This document shows positions 55,641-64,000 of a stretch of 64,000 nucleotides of DNA, piece after piece (positions within the stretch are counted from its first letter, which is position 1; each line of letters starts with the position of its first letter). The translations under genes and the position numbers were made by a program. Source of the DNA: Helianthus annuus. Its lineage: Eukaryota > Streptophyta > Magnoliopsida > Asterales > Asteraceae. The DNA lies in contig NC_035446.2 in the NCBI RefSeq assembly GCF_002127325.2, positions 159,570,878 through 159,634,877 on the forward strand, given 5' to 3'. The notes below the pieces were generated by a model, which searched no databases, was not told the DNA's origin, and saw only the letters and a list, made by a program, of their open reading frames with translations.

Positions 55641-57264
55641 TATAGTTATATAATCTTTAAAAAACTTCATATTACTAACAGCCTATGTTAATCAGTAACG
55701 GAACATTATATATACGAATTTCCATTACCATATAATGGTTCATACAACTAACTTGATTTTATCACAAAAACCGACCCATCTTAATTAGTAATACTGAAAA
55801 TACCATAATAGTCGTGTATTACAAAAGTTGAATACTTAAAAACATGTAATAAACTAATTTATATATTAATGAAAATATGTATTACGTTACATATAATAAT
55901 GTATAAATAATAATAATTTTTATCATTATGTATCTTTTAAATATAATTTTTATTTAAATTAAATCTCTAAGACCTCAATTCTATTAAAAAATTGATTATT
56001 TAAGTTGTTCTTTTTCTCTTTATTTGTAAAAAGCCAATTTTTTTGGTATGGCATAAATTAGATTTGTTTTTCTTACTAATAATTGTTATGCAAATTTAAT
56101 TAATAAATAGTATTTGTAAAGTTATGATATAAGTTAAATGTTTATATATGATGAATAAATCTTTTCATTATTAAAGGTTAATTGACTATGTCACAGATGA
56201 GTATAAAATGAAATTAATATATTTCTTAGCTCTATTAAATTAAAAACACATCATAAATCAATATAGCTACAAATCGTAATATTATCTCATCTATAAAATT
56301 TCAAAACGTTAAGTTCTCTATGTCTACCATTTTAAAACCGAGTTCAATAAAATTTTAGTCTTGTTGCGAGATAGTCGTCTAGTTATTTACTCTTTTTTAG
56401 CTTTTACTTATATGTTAGAAAAACTCATATATTGATTTTATAGATAATCTCATATATGGATAATAGTTTTTATTTTTTTTCTTTTGTAATTTAAACTATT
56501 TTATTTTAAGAAGTACTAAAATCATAGTTACATTTTGTTGAGATTATCTATAATTCATTTATAATATATAATAATTAATATCTAATTCTAATTTATGATT
56601 AAAAAATATACATAAGTGACATTTTGTTGTGATTATTTTTAAGTTTTAACGCTTTCCGTGTGTACCTTTTCAAGTTTAGAAAATATTAATTTTAAAGCCA
56701 AGTCATCACTTTCCCGTTGAACCTTTACCTTATGACACAAAATCCAAATTAATTCCAATATATTCTAAACAATAAAAAATTAAAATATTTCTAACTAACC
56801 TTGAATTAAGCTTGAGATTTTTTTTTGAACAACTCAAAAGCTAATTGGCTAAATCGTGCTTTTGTTTTCTTTTCTTTTCTTGTACACGGCATGTTTATAG
56901 GCAACGGCAAAGCTAGATAAAAAATTCAAGGTATTCCATTTTTTAGCGTATACTCATAAACCGCCCGTACTTGGGCGTTTTTAAAAAAAAGAATTCAAAA
57001 ATCACGCTCCAAAACGCCCCGCCTACCGTTACGGTAGGCGTTTTAGGGCGTTATTTTCCAGAAAAATTGTTGCCGGCGTGATTATTAAAACCCTTGTTCC
57101 ATTTTGACCAACCAATCACAACCACAACGGCTAGCTTATTTATTTATTTATTTTTTTAAACCTTTTTCCCATATATATATATATACAAACACAATCAAAA
57201 CTCATTCATTTTCAACCAAAACTCTAAAAAACTCTCTAAAAAAAATACAACCATTTTATAAAAA
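55641..57264. other. AT-rich spacer, no gene; strong hairpin at 57021-57039
   Basis: Mostly AT-rich and non-coding. Near its right end the sequence becomes GC-richer. It contains the hairpin GCCTACCG-TTA-CGGTAGGC, framed by AAAACGCC and GGCGTTTT, shortly upstream of the Harbinger transposase remnant. It may be part of the left end of that transposon. Confidence 0.5.
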
Positions 57265-58718
57265 TGGATTCTCCTAGTTCTTCATCCATGGTAAATTTTT
57301 ACTACAACAAGTATTTTGCGGATGGCGATGGTTGAGGAGCTTGAGCAAGAGGCGGTTACGAGTGCTTGTCAACTAGCGGTGAGATATGTCAAGCATTCTC
57401 GTCGCCCCAAAGCAGAAAAAAATAAAAGAGGTTATATTGAACGAGACCGACGCGCGGCACACGATCGTTTGATGAAAGATTATTTTGATGAGGCGCCGAC
57501 ATTTTCGAACGAATTTTTTAGGCGTCGTTTCTGAATGAGTAAGCGGTTGTTTCTACGCATAGTCGACGATTTGGAAGCCAACTACAATTATTTTAAACAA
57601 AAACCGGATGCGAGAGGGGCACTTGGATTTACCGGTATCCAAAAGTGTACATCGGCGTTACGAATCCTTGCTTATGGTAACACTACCGACATCAACGACG
57701 AGTATCTAAAAATGGCGGAGAAAACAACACAAGACAGCTTGGAGCATTTTTGTCGCGGTACAATTCCTATACTTTACTTTTTTTTAAACGACGAGTATGT
57801 TTAGAATTATTTTTTTTTGAAGCTTATGTTTGTCTATATTTTTTATAAAGGTATAATTGATGTGTACGGTGCGCGTTATCTTAGAACGCCCACATGGGAC
57901 GACCTTCAAAAGAACTACGAGGTACATAATGCTGAGCATGGTTTGCCTGGTATGATCGGGAGCATAGATTGCATGCATTGGCGTTGGGATAACTGCCCGA
58001 CTGCATGGCGAGGCCAACACACACGTGGTGACCAAAAAGGACCCACTATTATTCTTCAGGCGGTTGCTTGACAGGACCTTTGGGTTTGGTCGGCTTACTT
58101 TGGCGTGGTCGGGTCATGCAATGATATCAATGTTTTTGAACAATCAGCGTTGTTAGAGGAGTGGATTTCTGGCAAAGCTCCAAAAGCGTCGTTTTACGCA
58201 AGTGGAAACTACTATCCTCATGGATATTATTTGAGCGACGGAATTTATCCTAGGTATTCGATTTTCGTGAAGACGTATAGTGATCCTATTGATGAAAAAA
58301 GAGCATACTTTAAAAAGGTTCAAGAGTCTTCACGAAAAGACATTGAGAGATGCTTTGGGGTTCTTAAACAACGCTGGCATACTTGAGCAATCCTTGTCGT
58401 GCATGGAGCAAGCAAAAAATGAGAGATGCTATGTACGCTTGTATAATCATGCACAACATGATTTTGGAAGACGAAGGAAAGGCGATATGCCAGAATTATG
58501 TGCCAGAAGCCGTTGAAGAGGAGCATCCACAGGCTACAATGGAAGAAAGAGTGAGTAACGCGCGAGAGTTGCGTTACGAACCGTACCATTCTCAGTTAAT
58601 GGTTGATTTGGTACACCACGCATGGTCGGTTTGGTATGTACCACCTGAGGGAGAGGAAGAAACGGAGAACGAGGAAGACGAAGTTGGCGAGGGTGAAGAA
58701 AGCGAAGACGAAAACTAG
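57265..58718 (+). pseudogene. PIF/Harbinger transposase, decayed
   Basis: The N-terminus MDSPSSSSMVNFYYNKYF shifts frame near 57320 to a helical region (EEAVTSAC...). It then hits a TGA at 57532-57534 inside FRRRF(stop)MSKRLFLRIV. It continues ANYNYFKQKPDARGALGFTGIQKCTSALR and has a plausible 93 bp intron (57758-57850) before GIIDVYGARYLR. The DDE core is visible: MIGSIDCMHWRW (first Asp), a TGA after QAVA, GSCNDINVFEQS (second Asp) and RKDIERCFGVLKQRW (Glu). Another frameshift near 58383 leads to the C-terminus (MRDAMYACIIMHNMILEDE, then an acidic Glu/Asp tail). Two stops and two shifts make it a pseudogene. Confidence 0.9.
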
Positions 58719-59338
58719 TGTTTTTTTTAATTTAATCGGATGTTTTTTGTATTTCTAGTATTGTATTTTTTTTAATTTAATGAAGTATTTAAGTTAAAAA
58801 AAAATAATTGTGAAATGATTGAATGGGGGTTATTGGCATAACGCCCACTACGCCACTTTTGCTATAATGCTCCAACGCTGACTAGGATGCCACGTGTCGG
58901 ATAATGCCCCATGGTGGAGAGATTATACCAACTTACCACTACACATGGTCTAAAACGGAGAATTTTTTTCCTATGGTACATTCATGGGCATTTTACATTT
59001 CACCAAGTAGTGGTGGAACCAAGACATATTTCATGGGGTCCCAAATGATTGTCGGCTAATTTTTTAACAACACGTGTAGTAAGAACACAAAAACAATTGT
59101 GAACTTCTTTGAACATTAATTTCGTTGGTATTTTGAGGATCTAAAAGATTATATTTTAATTAATATTTTATAATAAAGGCTTAGTAACGCAATGGTCTAT
59201 ACATAAAAAAACGTTATTCAAATATATAAGTAAAATCCAAAATAATTTATTATAACAATAAGAAACTATAAACTAAATAAAAAGATAAACGAATAAAATA
59301 AAAAAGGCTAATTTCTTTTTTATGATAGGACTGTGACT
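58719..59338. other. 3' flank of the Harbinger element, no gene
   Basis: CCACTACACATGGTC followed by TAA near 58936-58953 could be the right terminal repeat and target copy of the transposon. The matching left end was not found. The rest is AT-rich. Confidence 0.4.
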
Positions 59339-60540
59339 AGGGTTCGTGCGCGTGTAGGAGATACATAGTCTTTCCCTGTGGAAGTAGGACTCCACTAGGG
59401 GTCCACGTTGAGTCCGTTTCTTTTTGCGGTTGTCTTGAATGAGTTGTCCAAATCTATTCAACAGACAGTTCCGTGGTGCATGTTTTTTGCGGACGATATA
59501 GTGCTAGTTGCTGAAACTAGACAAACCCTAAATGCGAGGCTAGAGGAAGGGAGAGAAGCCTTAGAAGGCAACGGTTTAAGGATTAGTCTGTCTAAGACTG
59601 AATACCTTTATTGTAATTTCAACGGTGCAGATGACAGCGAGGACACTCAGGTTACCGTTGAGGGTCAAGTGGTCCCACAAACGACTAAGTTCAAGTACTT
59701 AGGATCGTTTGTGCAAAGGGACGGGGAGATTGGTAGTGATGTATCTCACCACATCCAGGTTGGCTGGTGTAGGTGGAGAACAGCCACTGGGATTTTGTGT
59801 GATAGGAGGTTCCCAACAAAATTAAAGGGAAAATTTTATAGGATAGCAGTTAGACCGGCTATGTTATACGAGATAGATTAGCGGAGATGAGGATGTTGAG
59901 GTGGATGTGTGGCCACACGAGGTTAGACCGATTAAGAAGTGAGGTTTCTAGGGATTGGTTAGGAGTATCTGGTATATCAGACAAGTTAAAAGAGGGGAGA
60001 TTGAGATGGTTTGGGCATGTGAAGAGGAGCCAATTGACAGAACCACTTAGAGCAGTGGAAACCATGATAGTGGAAGGAAGGAGGAGTAGAGGCAGGCCCA
60101 TGTTGACTTAGGATGAAAGACTTAGGCAAGATTTGGTAGAGTTGCATTGCACCTCTCTGAGAACATGGTTAAGGATAGGAGTTCGTGGAGACGTAGGATT
60201 AAGGCTAAGGACTTGTAGGTGAGGGTATAGACGTGTCCTAGCTTTGCCTTGGGAGGGAGGAGGGGTTAGATTTCTTTTACACTTTAGGTAGACCAACATA
60301 TGATGATTTTCTTGTATCTATGCCTATATGTTGCTTACTAATGATTTATTTGACTACTGCTACGCTATTTACTTATCCATCTTTCGTCTATCTGCCTGTT
60401 GGTTGTTTTGGAGACGGGGTCTCTCAGGAAGCAGCCTCTCTATTCTTAGGATAGAGTGTAGGTTTGCCTACGACCCACCTCCTCCAGACCCTACCAATAG
60501 TTCTGCTATTTGTGGGATTTACTGGGTATAGTTGTTGTGG
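59339..60540 (+). pseudogene. 5'-truncated RTE-type LINE (reverse transcriptase C-terminal half)
   Basis: Open pieces with in-frame stops read RVRVGDT, FPVEVGLH, STLSPFLFAVVLNELSKSI, then the intact catalytic box MFFADDIVLVAE. These are followed by LRISLSKTEYLYCNF, TTKFKYLGSFVQRDG, RMLRWMCGHTRLDRLR and LRWFGHVKRS, typical of RTE-clade LINEs. After the stop-riddled C-terminus comes the 3' end (GGAAGCAGCCTCTCTATTC ... GGGATTTAC), also seen alone at 5925-6060. The N-terminal endonuclease and the start of reverse transcriptase are absent. Confidence 0.88.
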
Positions 60541-60560
60541 CAAGAAGAGGAACAAGTGAA

Positions 60561-61183
60561 CAAGAAGAGGAAATTGTAAGATGTGCCTCACAAAAGGAAA
60601 ATTACAAGATTTTCTCTAATGTTATTGACAACGACAGTGTCACCCTCAAACTTCAAGCCATTTTATTTTGTGATGTTGGATTTTAAAATGTTTTAGGCCA
60701 ATTTAAAATAATAAATAAATAATCAAAAACCGTACCTTAATAAATTTAATATCATTGTTTTGATTACTTGTATGATAACCTTGTTTGACACATAAAACAG
60801 AGAAATTTTTGTGAATGATCAAGTTAACTTGAATAATATATACTAAAATTACTCATTGGAAAAAAGGCCCACTAAAACCTAAAAACACCAAAAAACACGA
60901 AGTGATTCTAAAGTTCAAACCACTATGAATTACGCATACTGTCATGAATATCTCATTATAGATTGCCTTTCATTTAAGGTTGAAGATAGATACTTAGTAA
61001 AATTCTTGTAATAAATATCTAAAGCATTTTCGAAAAAAGTTATGAATCCCCAAACCGTAAATTTGGAATATCCTATGCCAATCCACTTGTATATTTTTAG
61101 AGATCTAGTGAAGAAGAGGAAATTGCGAGATGTGCCACGAAAAAGGAAAATTGCAAGATTTTCTCTCATGTTCATGATAGTGT
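60561..61183. repeat. ~75 bp direct repeat pair flanking 470 bp
   Basis: Blocks at 60561-60640 and 61110-61183 share GAAGAGGAAATTG(T/C)(A/G)AGATGTGCC and AAGGAAAATT(A/G)CAAGATTTTCTCT. Between them is AT-rich sequence without a gene. The origin is unknown. The second copy abuts the LTR fragment at 61184. Confidence 0.75.
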
Positions 61184-61358
61184 GTAGGTCCCAGATCATC
61201 GGATGAATGTGATTTCTTGTCTCGGATGCTGTAACGAGTGCGGAATCCACGTTATGACACAAACCGAGCGAGAGAATGGATAACACAATAAAAATTCAAC
61301 GATTAACGATTCTGTGTGTATATTTCGATATAGTTTCAGTTCATATTTATACAAGAAT
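61184..61358 (-). repeat. Fragment of a Sirevirus-like LTR in inverse orientation
   Basis: It starts GTAGGTCCCAGATC and contains CGAGTGCGGAATCCA, CACAA and TCAACGATTAAC-like blocks in the same order as the LTR of element 1 at 47251. It is also inverted relative to the end of the LTR at 61850-61987. It is cut off where the plus-strand LTR begins. Confidence 0.6.
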
Positions 61359-61987
61359 TGTTGATACATGATTTGTGGACGCAACTCGGTTCGACGCGAC
61401 TCGACGTGATTCGGTTTAAGCCACGACATTCCTCCGTCGTGTGCAACAACAAATGTGGGCCGAAACAACAAAGGACTTTGACCCTTGTCCTTGGGCTGAA
61501 AACAAGTCGGCGAAACAAGCTTTGGGCCTCAACTGTTTGGGCCAAAGCCCAAGTTGACGAAACACAGCTGATGTCGACGAAACAAGCCTGTTTCGTCGAC
61601 CTTGATGTTGTTTCGTCGACTGCCCTTCTATTTCGTCGATGATCATGTGTTTCGCCGAGATGTGTGTTTCGCCGAGTTCTGTTTCGTCGAAGCTGTGTTT
61701 CTGTGACTATATAAACAAGATAGAAAACAGAAACAAAGGATGAACACAAGTGAGAACACAAGTGAGAACACAAGGAACATACACACACGAGAGAGTTTAC
61801 AGAGTGCATTTGTAAACCTTGTATTGTAACTGTTTTCAAGTATTAATACATTGGTGTTAATCGTTGAGTCTCGTGTCTATTATTTACGTGTTCAATCTCG
61901 GTTTGCTATCTCGGTTGGATTCCACACAACCGGGTTGGTTTGTACACAAGGATTAGGCGACTAGATCCTCCCCTAGCCGGACCTACA
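61359..61987 (+). repeat. 5' LTR of a second Sirevirus-like copia element (element 2), 629 bp
   Basis: It starts TGTTGATACATG and ends GCCGGACCTACA, directly followed by the primer-binding site. It has a TATA-like CTATATAAACAAG near 61707 and a cluster of TTTCGTCGA / TCGACGAAAC motifs at about 61550-61690. Confidence 0.85.
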
Positions 61988-61989
61988 AG

Positions 61990-62002
61990 TGGTATCAAAG
62001 CC
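61990..62002 (+). other. Primer-binding site of element 2
   Basis: TGGTATCAAAGCC begins 2 nt after the LTR. It matches the tRNA-iMet type with one change (CAAAG for CAGAG). Confidence 0.85.
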
Positions 62003-62514
62003 TTGGCTCTTCTCCTTGTTAAAACCGAGTGGTTTCGGGTGTTTTTCGGGTTTTTGAAGTTTGTGTCTTTTCTTGAAAAATCTGTTTGAAATTTCAAAAA
62101 TCTTCATATTTTGTTGAAAGTTCTTATAAAAACCATCTTTTTCTTCATAATTACATATTATACTTTGGTTTTTAGTGAAGTTTCAAGCAAAATCGTGTTT
62201 CGGAAATTTACGGTTCACCGGAAAACTCATAAGTTTACCGGAAAATTCATAAACTTCTGGGTTGTTCTTCATATGTTCTTCACATCTTCAAAGTGTTCTT
62301 CATAAACTTAACTTTTTGATCCTTTGGAAATTAAGTATTCAAGTTGTTTGTGAATTGGAAATTGAAATTGATTAAAATATTATCACACCTTACTTGGTTG
62401 GTCATTTGAGCATGGTATAAGTTTGAAAAGTTGTGTCAAGTGTCAGTGAGGATAAGGTCAAGCCGAAAGTTTCACCAACTTTTCACCAACTTCCTGCAGC
62501 TTTTCCGATGAAAC

Positions 62515-62848
62515 AGACAAGCAGACGAAACAACTTTCGACGAAACACAATCGTGCGAAACAACCTTCGACGAAAAACAAGCATTTCGTCGACTCTTGTT
62601 TCGTCAATCATTCTGTTTCGTCGCAATACATACATCATTCTATTTCGTCGCTAAATCAGTTTCGTCGCATAAAAGTCTTAAATCAGTTTCGTCATTCACA
62701 CTTAAACAAATCTGTTTCGCCACAAGTGTATTTCGTCGTGTATTGGGCCTTAAATTAAATTGGGCCGTTTCGTCGATCAGAAGCCAAAAAGGAATTCTGT
62801 TTCGTCGACGAAACAAAATTATGTTTCGTGGAAACTGTTTCGTCGAGT
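62515..62848. promoter_or_regulatory. Iterated motif array TTTCGTCGA / TCGACGAAA in the leader of element 2
   Basis: About eight TTTCGTCG and three CGACGAAA occur in about 330 bp, plus variants TTTCGCC, TTTCGTCA and TTTCGTGG. At 62800-62816 the two orientations fuse to a palindrome TTTCGTCGACGAAA. Another four or five copies are in the LTR. Position matches the array of element 1 although the motif differs. Confidence 0.85.
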
Positions 62849-62940
62849 GTGTTGTTATTTTTTAAACAGAAGGTTTGCAAAAGTGTTTTAATTATTGGTT
62901 TCAAGTTATTTGTTCAGGTATTCATTTTTAGGTATTTAAA

Positions 62941-63723
62941 ATGAGTCCGGATTGGTGGGGTAATCCGTCTACGGCAGAAAGCAAGTATCGAAGCACGGGT
63001 TTGTCGCCATCGTGGGCCGAATCTCCCGCACCCGTATCTTCGCAAGTGAATCCAGTTTCGACAGGTCAATGGGCGTTTGTTTCAGATCAAACTCCAAGTA
63101 TTCAAAGCATTCTCTTAAGCGAAAGCGAGACCGGAAGTCTAAATCGCCCACCGAAATTGATGCACATAAACGAATATCCTGGATGGGTTGATAGATTCCA
63201 TACATACGTCCTTGGGCAAAACACGGAATTGTGGTTACGTTTTACCATAGATTTCGATCAAGCTCTCGAGGTTGCCGCTTCAACTGCTGCTACATTTGCC
63301 GATCTTTCGGAAGATCAGAAAAAGGCATATGATTTGGAAAAGAAAGCATATGCCATTCTCACTCAGGCGTTGAGCAAGGATATCTATCATCAATTTGTCA
63401 GCTTCAAAACGACAAAGCGATTATGGGATGCGTTGAAGACAAGAGGTGTAGGAAATGAAGCGACACGCCAATTGCGACACGACTTACTCAAGAAAGAGTT
63501 TGATGGCTTCACGTGTATGGAAAAAGAATCCTTGGGAGATTTGACTAGTCGGTTTTATCACTTGTTCACAGAATTGGGTAATTATGGGGTAGTAACAACT
63601 CCAACAGAGGTAGTCACAAAGTTTGCCGATGCGTTGCCACCTCAATGGAATAGTTTCTTGGTGTTTGTGCATTCATCTGTCGTCTTCGTCTTATGTCGAG
63701 TCTCGGGTTCGTTGCGGATTTAA
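62941..63723 (+). CDS. Copia gag N-terminal part (element 2), truncated by an insertion after ~240 aa
   Basis: The product starts MSPDWWGNPSTAESKYRSTG and is closely similar to the element 1 gag: SPSWAESP, QTPSIQSILLSESETGSLNR, NEYPGWVDRFHTYVLGQ, YHQFVSFKTTKRLWD, FYHLFTELGNYG, ALPPQWNSFL. Homology stops exactly at NSFL (position 63661), where the other gag continues EILKYNG. The last ~20 codons to 63723 are read from the inserted LTR. No stop occurs before the insertion. The gene is therefore broken by insertion, not by point decay. Confidence 0.92.
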   Translation: MSPDWWGNPSTAESKYRSTGLSPSWAESPAPVSSQVNPVSTGQWAFVSDQTPSIQSILLSESETGSLNRPPKLMHINEYPGWVDRFHTYVLGQNTELWLRFTIDFDQALEVAASTAATFADLSEDQKKAYDLEKKAYAILTQALSKDIYHQFVSFKTTKRLWDALKTRGVGNEATRQLRHDLLKKEFDGFTCMEKESLGDLTSRFYHLFTELGNYGVVTTPTEVVTKFADALPPQWNSFLVFVHSSVVFVLCRVSGSLRI

Positions 63724-64000
63724 TCAAGTGTGACATCATCAATATGACATCATTGTGTGACATCATATTGATGACATCACAAGTCTACATCAAATTCAAC
63801 ATGCACACGTGAATTCAAGATTGCACATGAAAATGAAATTTATGTTGACCGTTTGAATGGTCCAATAAGATGCTTCCGTTTGAATTGCTTTCATTTGAGA
63901 TAAGGTTTTGTTTGAAGTCACACCGTTTGAGAAGATGGTGACCGTTTGAAGATTCCTTTCGTTTGAAGTAGGATATGTTTGAAACTTGTAACCGTTTGAA
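63662..64000 (+). repeat. Start of the LTR of a third copia relative (element 3), CGTTTGAA-rich
   Basis: TGTTTGTGCATTC resembles the element 1 LTR start TGTTGGTGCACTT. The preceding pentamer CTTGG (63657-63661) is the predicted target copy. From 63850 to the window end GTTTGAA occurs seven times, mostly as CCGTTTGAA. TGACATCA-type motifs cluster at 63730-63780. The LTR runs off the right edge. Confidence 0.7.

Larger units (their letters stand above)
61359..63661 (+). mobile_element. Sirevirus-like copia element 2, 5' part, interrupted by another element
   Basis: 5' LTR, primer-binding site, ~0.94 kb leader and the first 240 codons of gag. At 63661 the gag is cut by the start of another LTR (TGTTTGTGC...). 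The rest presumably continues beyond the window, on the far side of that insertion. Confidence 0.85.

Noticed and set aside
61336..61839. 167-codon minus-strand frame in the element 2 LTR
   Set aside because: It reads through the TTTCGTCGA array, giving Arg/Ser/Thr repeats; it is antisense to the LTR.

Overview
This window looks like nuclear DNA of a flowering plant, most likely a eudicot. The evidence is spliced host genes with short GT-AG introns, AT-rich spacers, and dense nested retrotransposons, Helitrons, SINEs and MITE-like elements. The repeat style reminds me of Asteraceae, but that is an impression and not something proved here. There is no sign of bacterial, viral or organelle sequence.

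Three host protein genes and one tRNA gene can be supported. (1) At 48-2232, minus strand, is the 5' part of a transcription elongation factor SPT5 gene: eight exons are visible and it runs off the left edge. (2) At 7124-11102, minus strand, is a complete three-exon glycine-rich RNA-binding protein of the RZ-1 type (RRM plus CCHC zinc knuckle, 296 aa), with a 3 kb first intron and a 5'UTR intron. (3) At 53644-55269, minus strand, is a small methyl-CpG-binding-domain (MBD) protein, 190 aa, in six short exons that all join in phase 0. (4) At 26786-26873 is an intron-containing tRNA-Tyr(GTA).

Almost everything else is transposable elements. From left to right: a 1.74 kb inverted-repeat element (2482-4223) holding a SINE and a MITE; a decayed LINE 3' end near 6 kb; a TIR element at 11.5-12.6 kb; a long-armed foldback element (12.6-23.9 kb) hosting a young Ty3/gypsy element (13412-22460, TSD CGAGT), a small solo-LTR-like insert and a hAT-type MITE; a SINE with a perfect 16 bp target duplication (24.9 kb); a decayed Ty1/copia region (27-49 kb) into which two solo LTRs (27830-30451 and 32189-36229, the latter holding a Helitron) and a very young Sirevirus-like copia element (36636-47901, TSD ATTTT) have inserted; a PIF/Harbinger deletion derivative (50421-51429, TSD TAA); a microsatellite-ended MITE (52 kb); a decayed Harbinger transposase gene (57.3-58.7 kb); a 5'-truncated RTE-type LINE (59.3-60.5 kb); and a second Sirevirus-like copia element (from 61359, plus strand) whose gag is cut at 63661 by the LTR of a third relative.

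The most unusual signal is that the three related copia elements each carry their own short iterated motif: TCGAAAGATC-like in the first, TTTCGTCGA in the second, CGTTTGAA in the third. Where the element is complete enough to see, the arrays sit in the same two places, the LTR and the untranslated leader between primer-binding site and gag. The position is conserved while the motif differs. Next in interest are two long extra sense ORFs between the 5' LTR and gag of the gypsy element, and a copia copy with nearly identical LTRs but several stop codons in its coding region.
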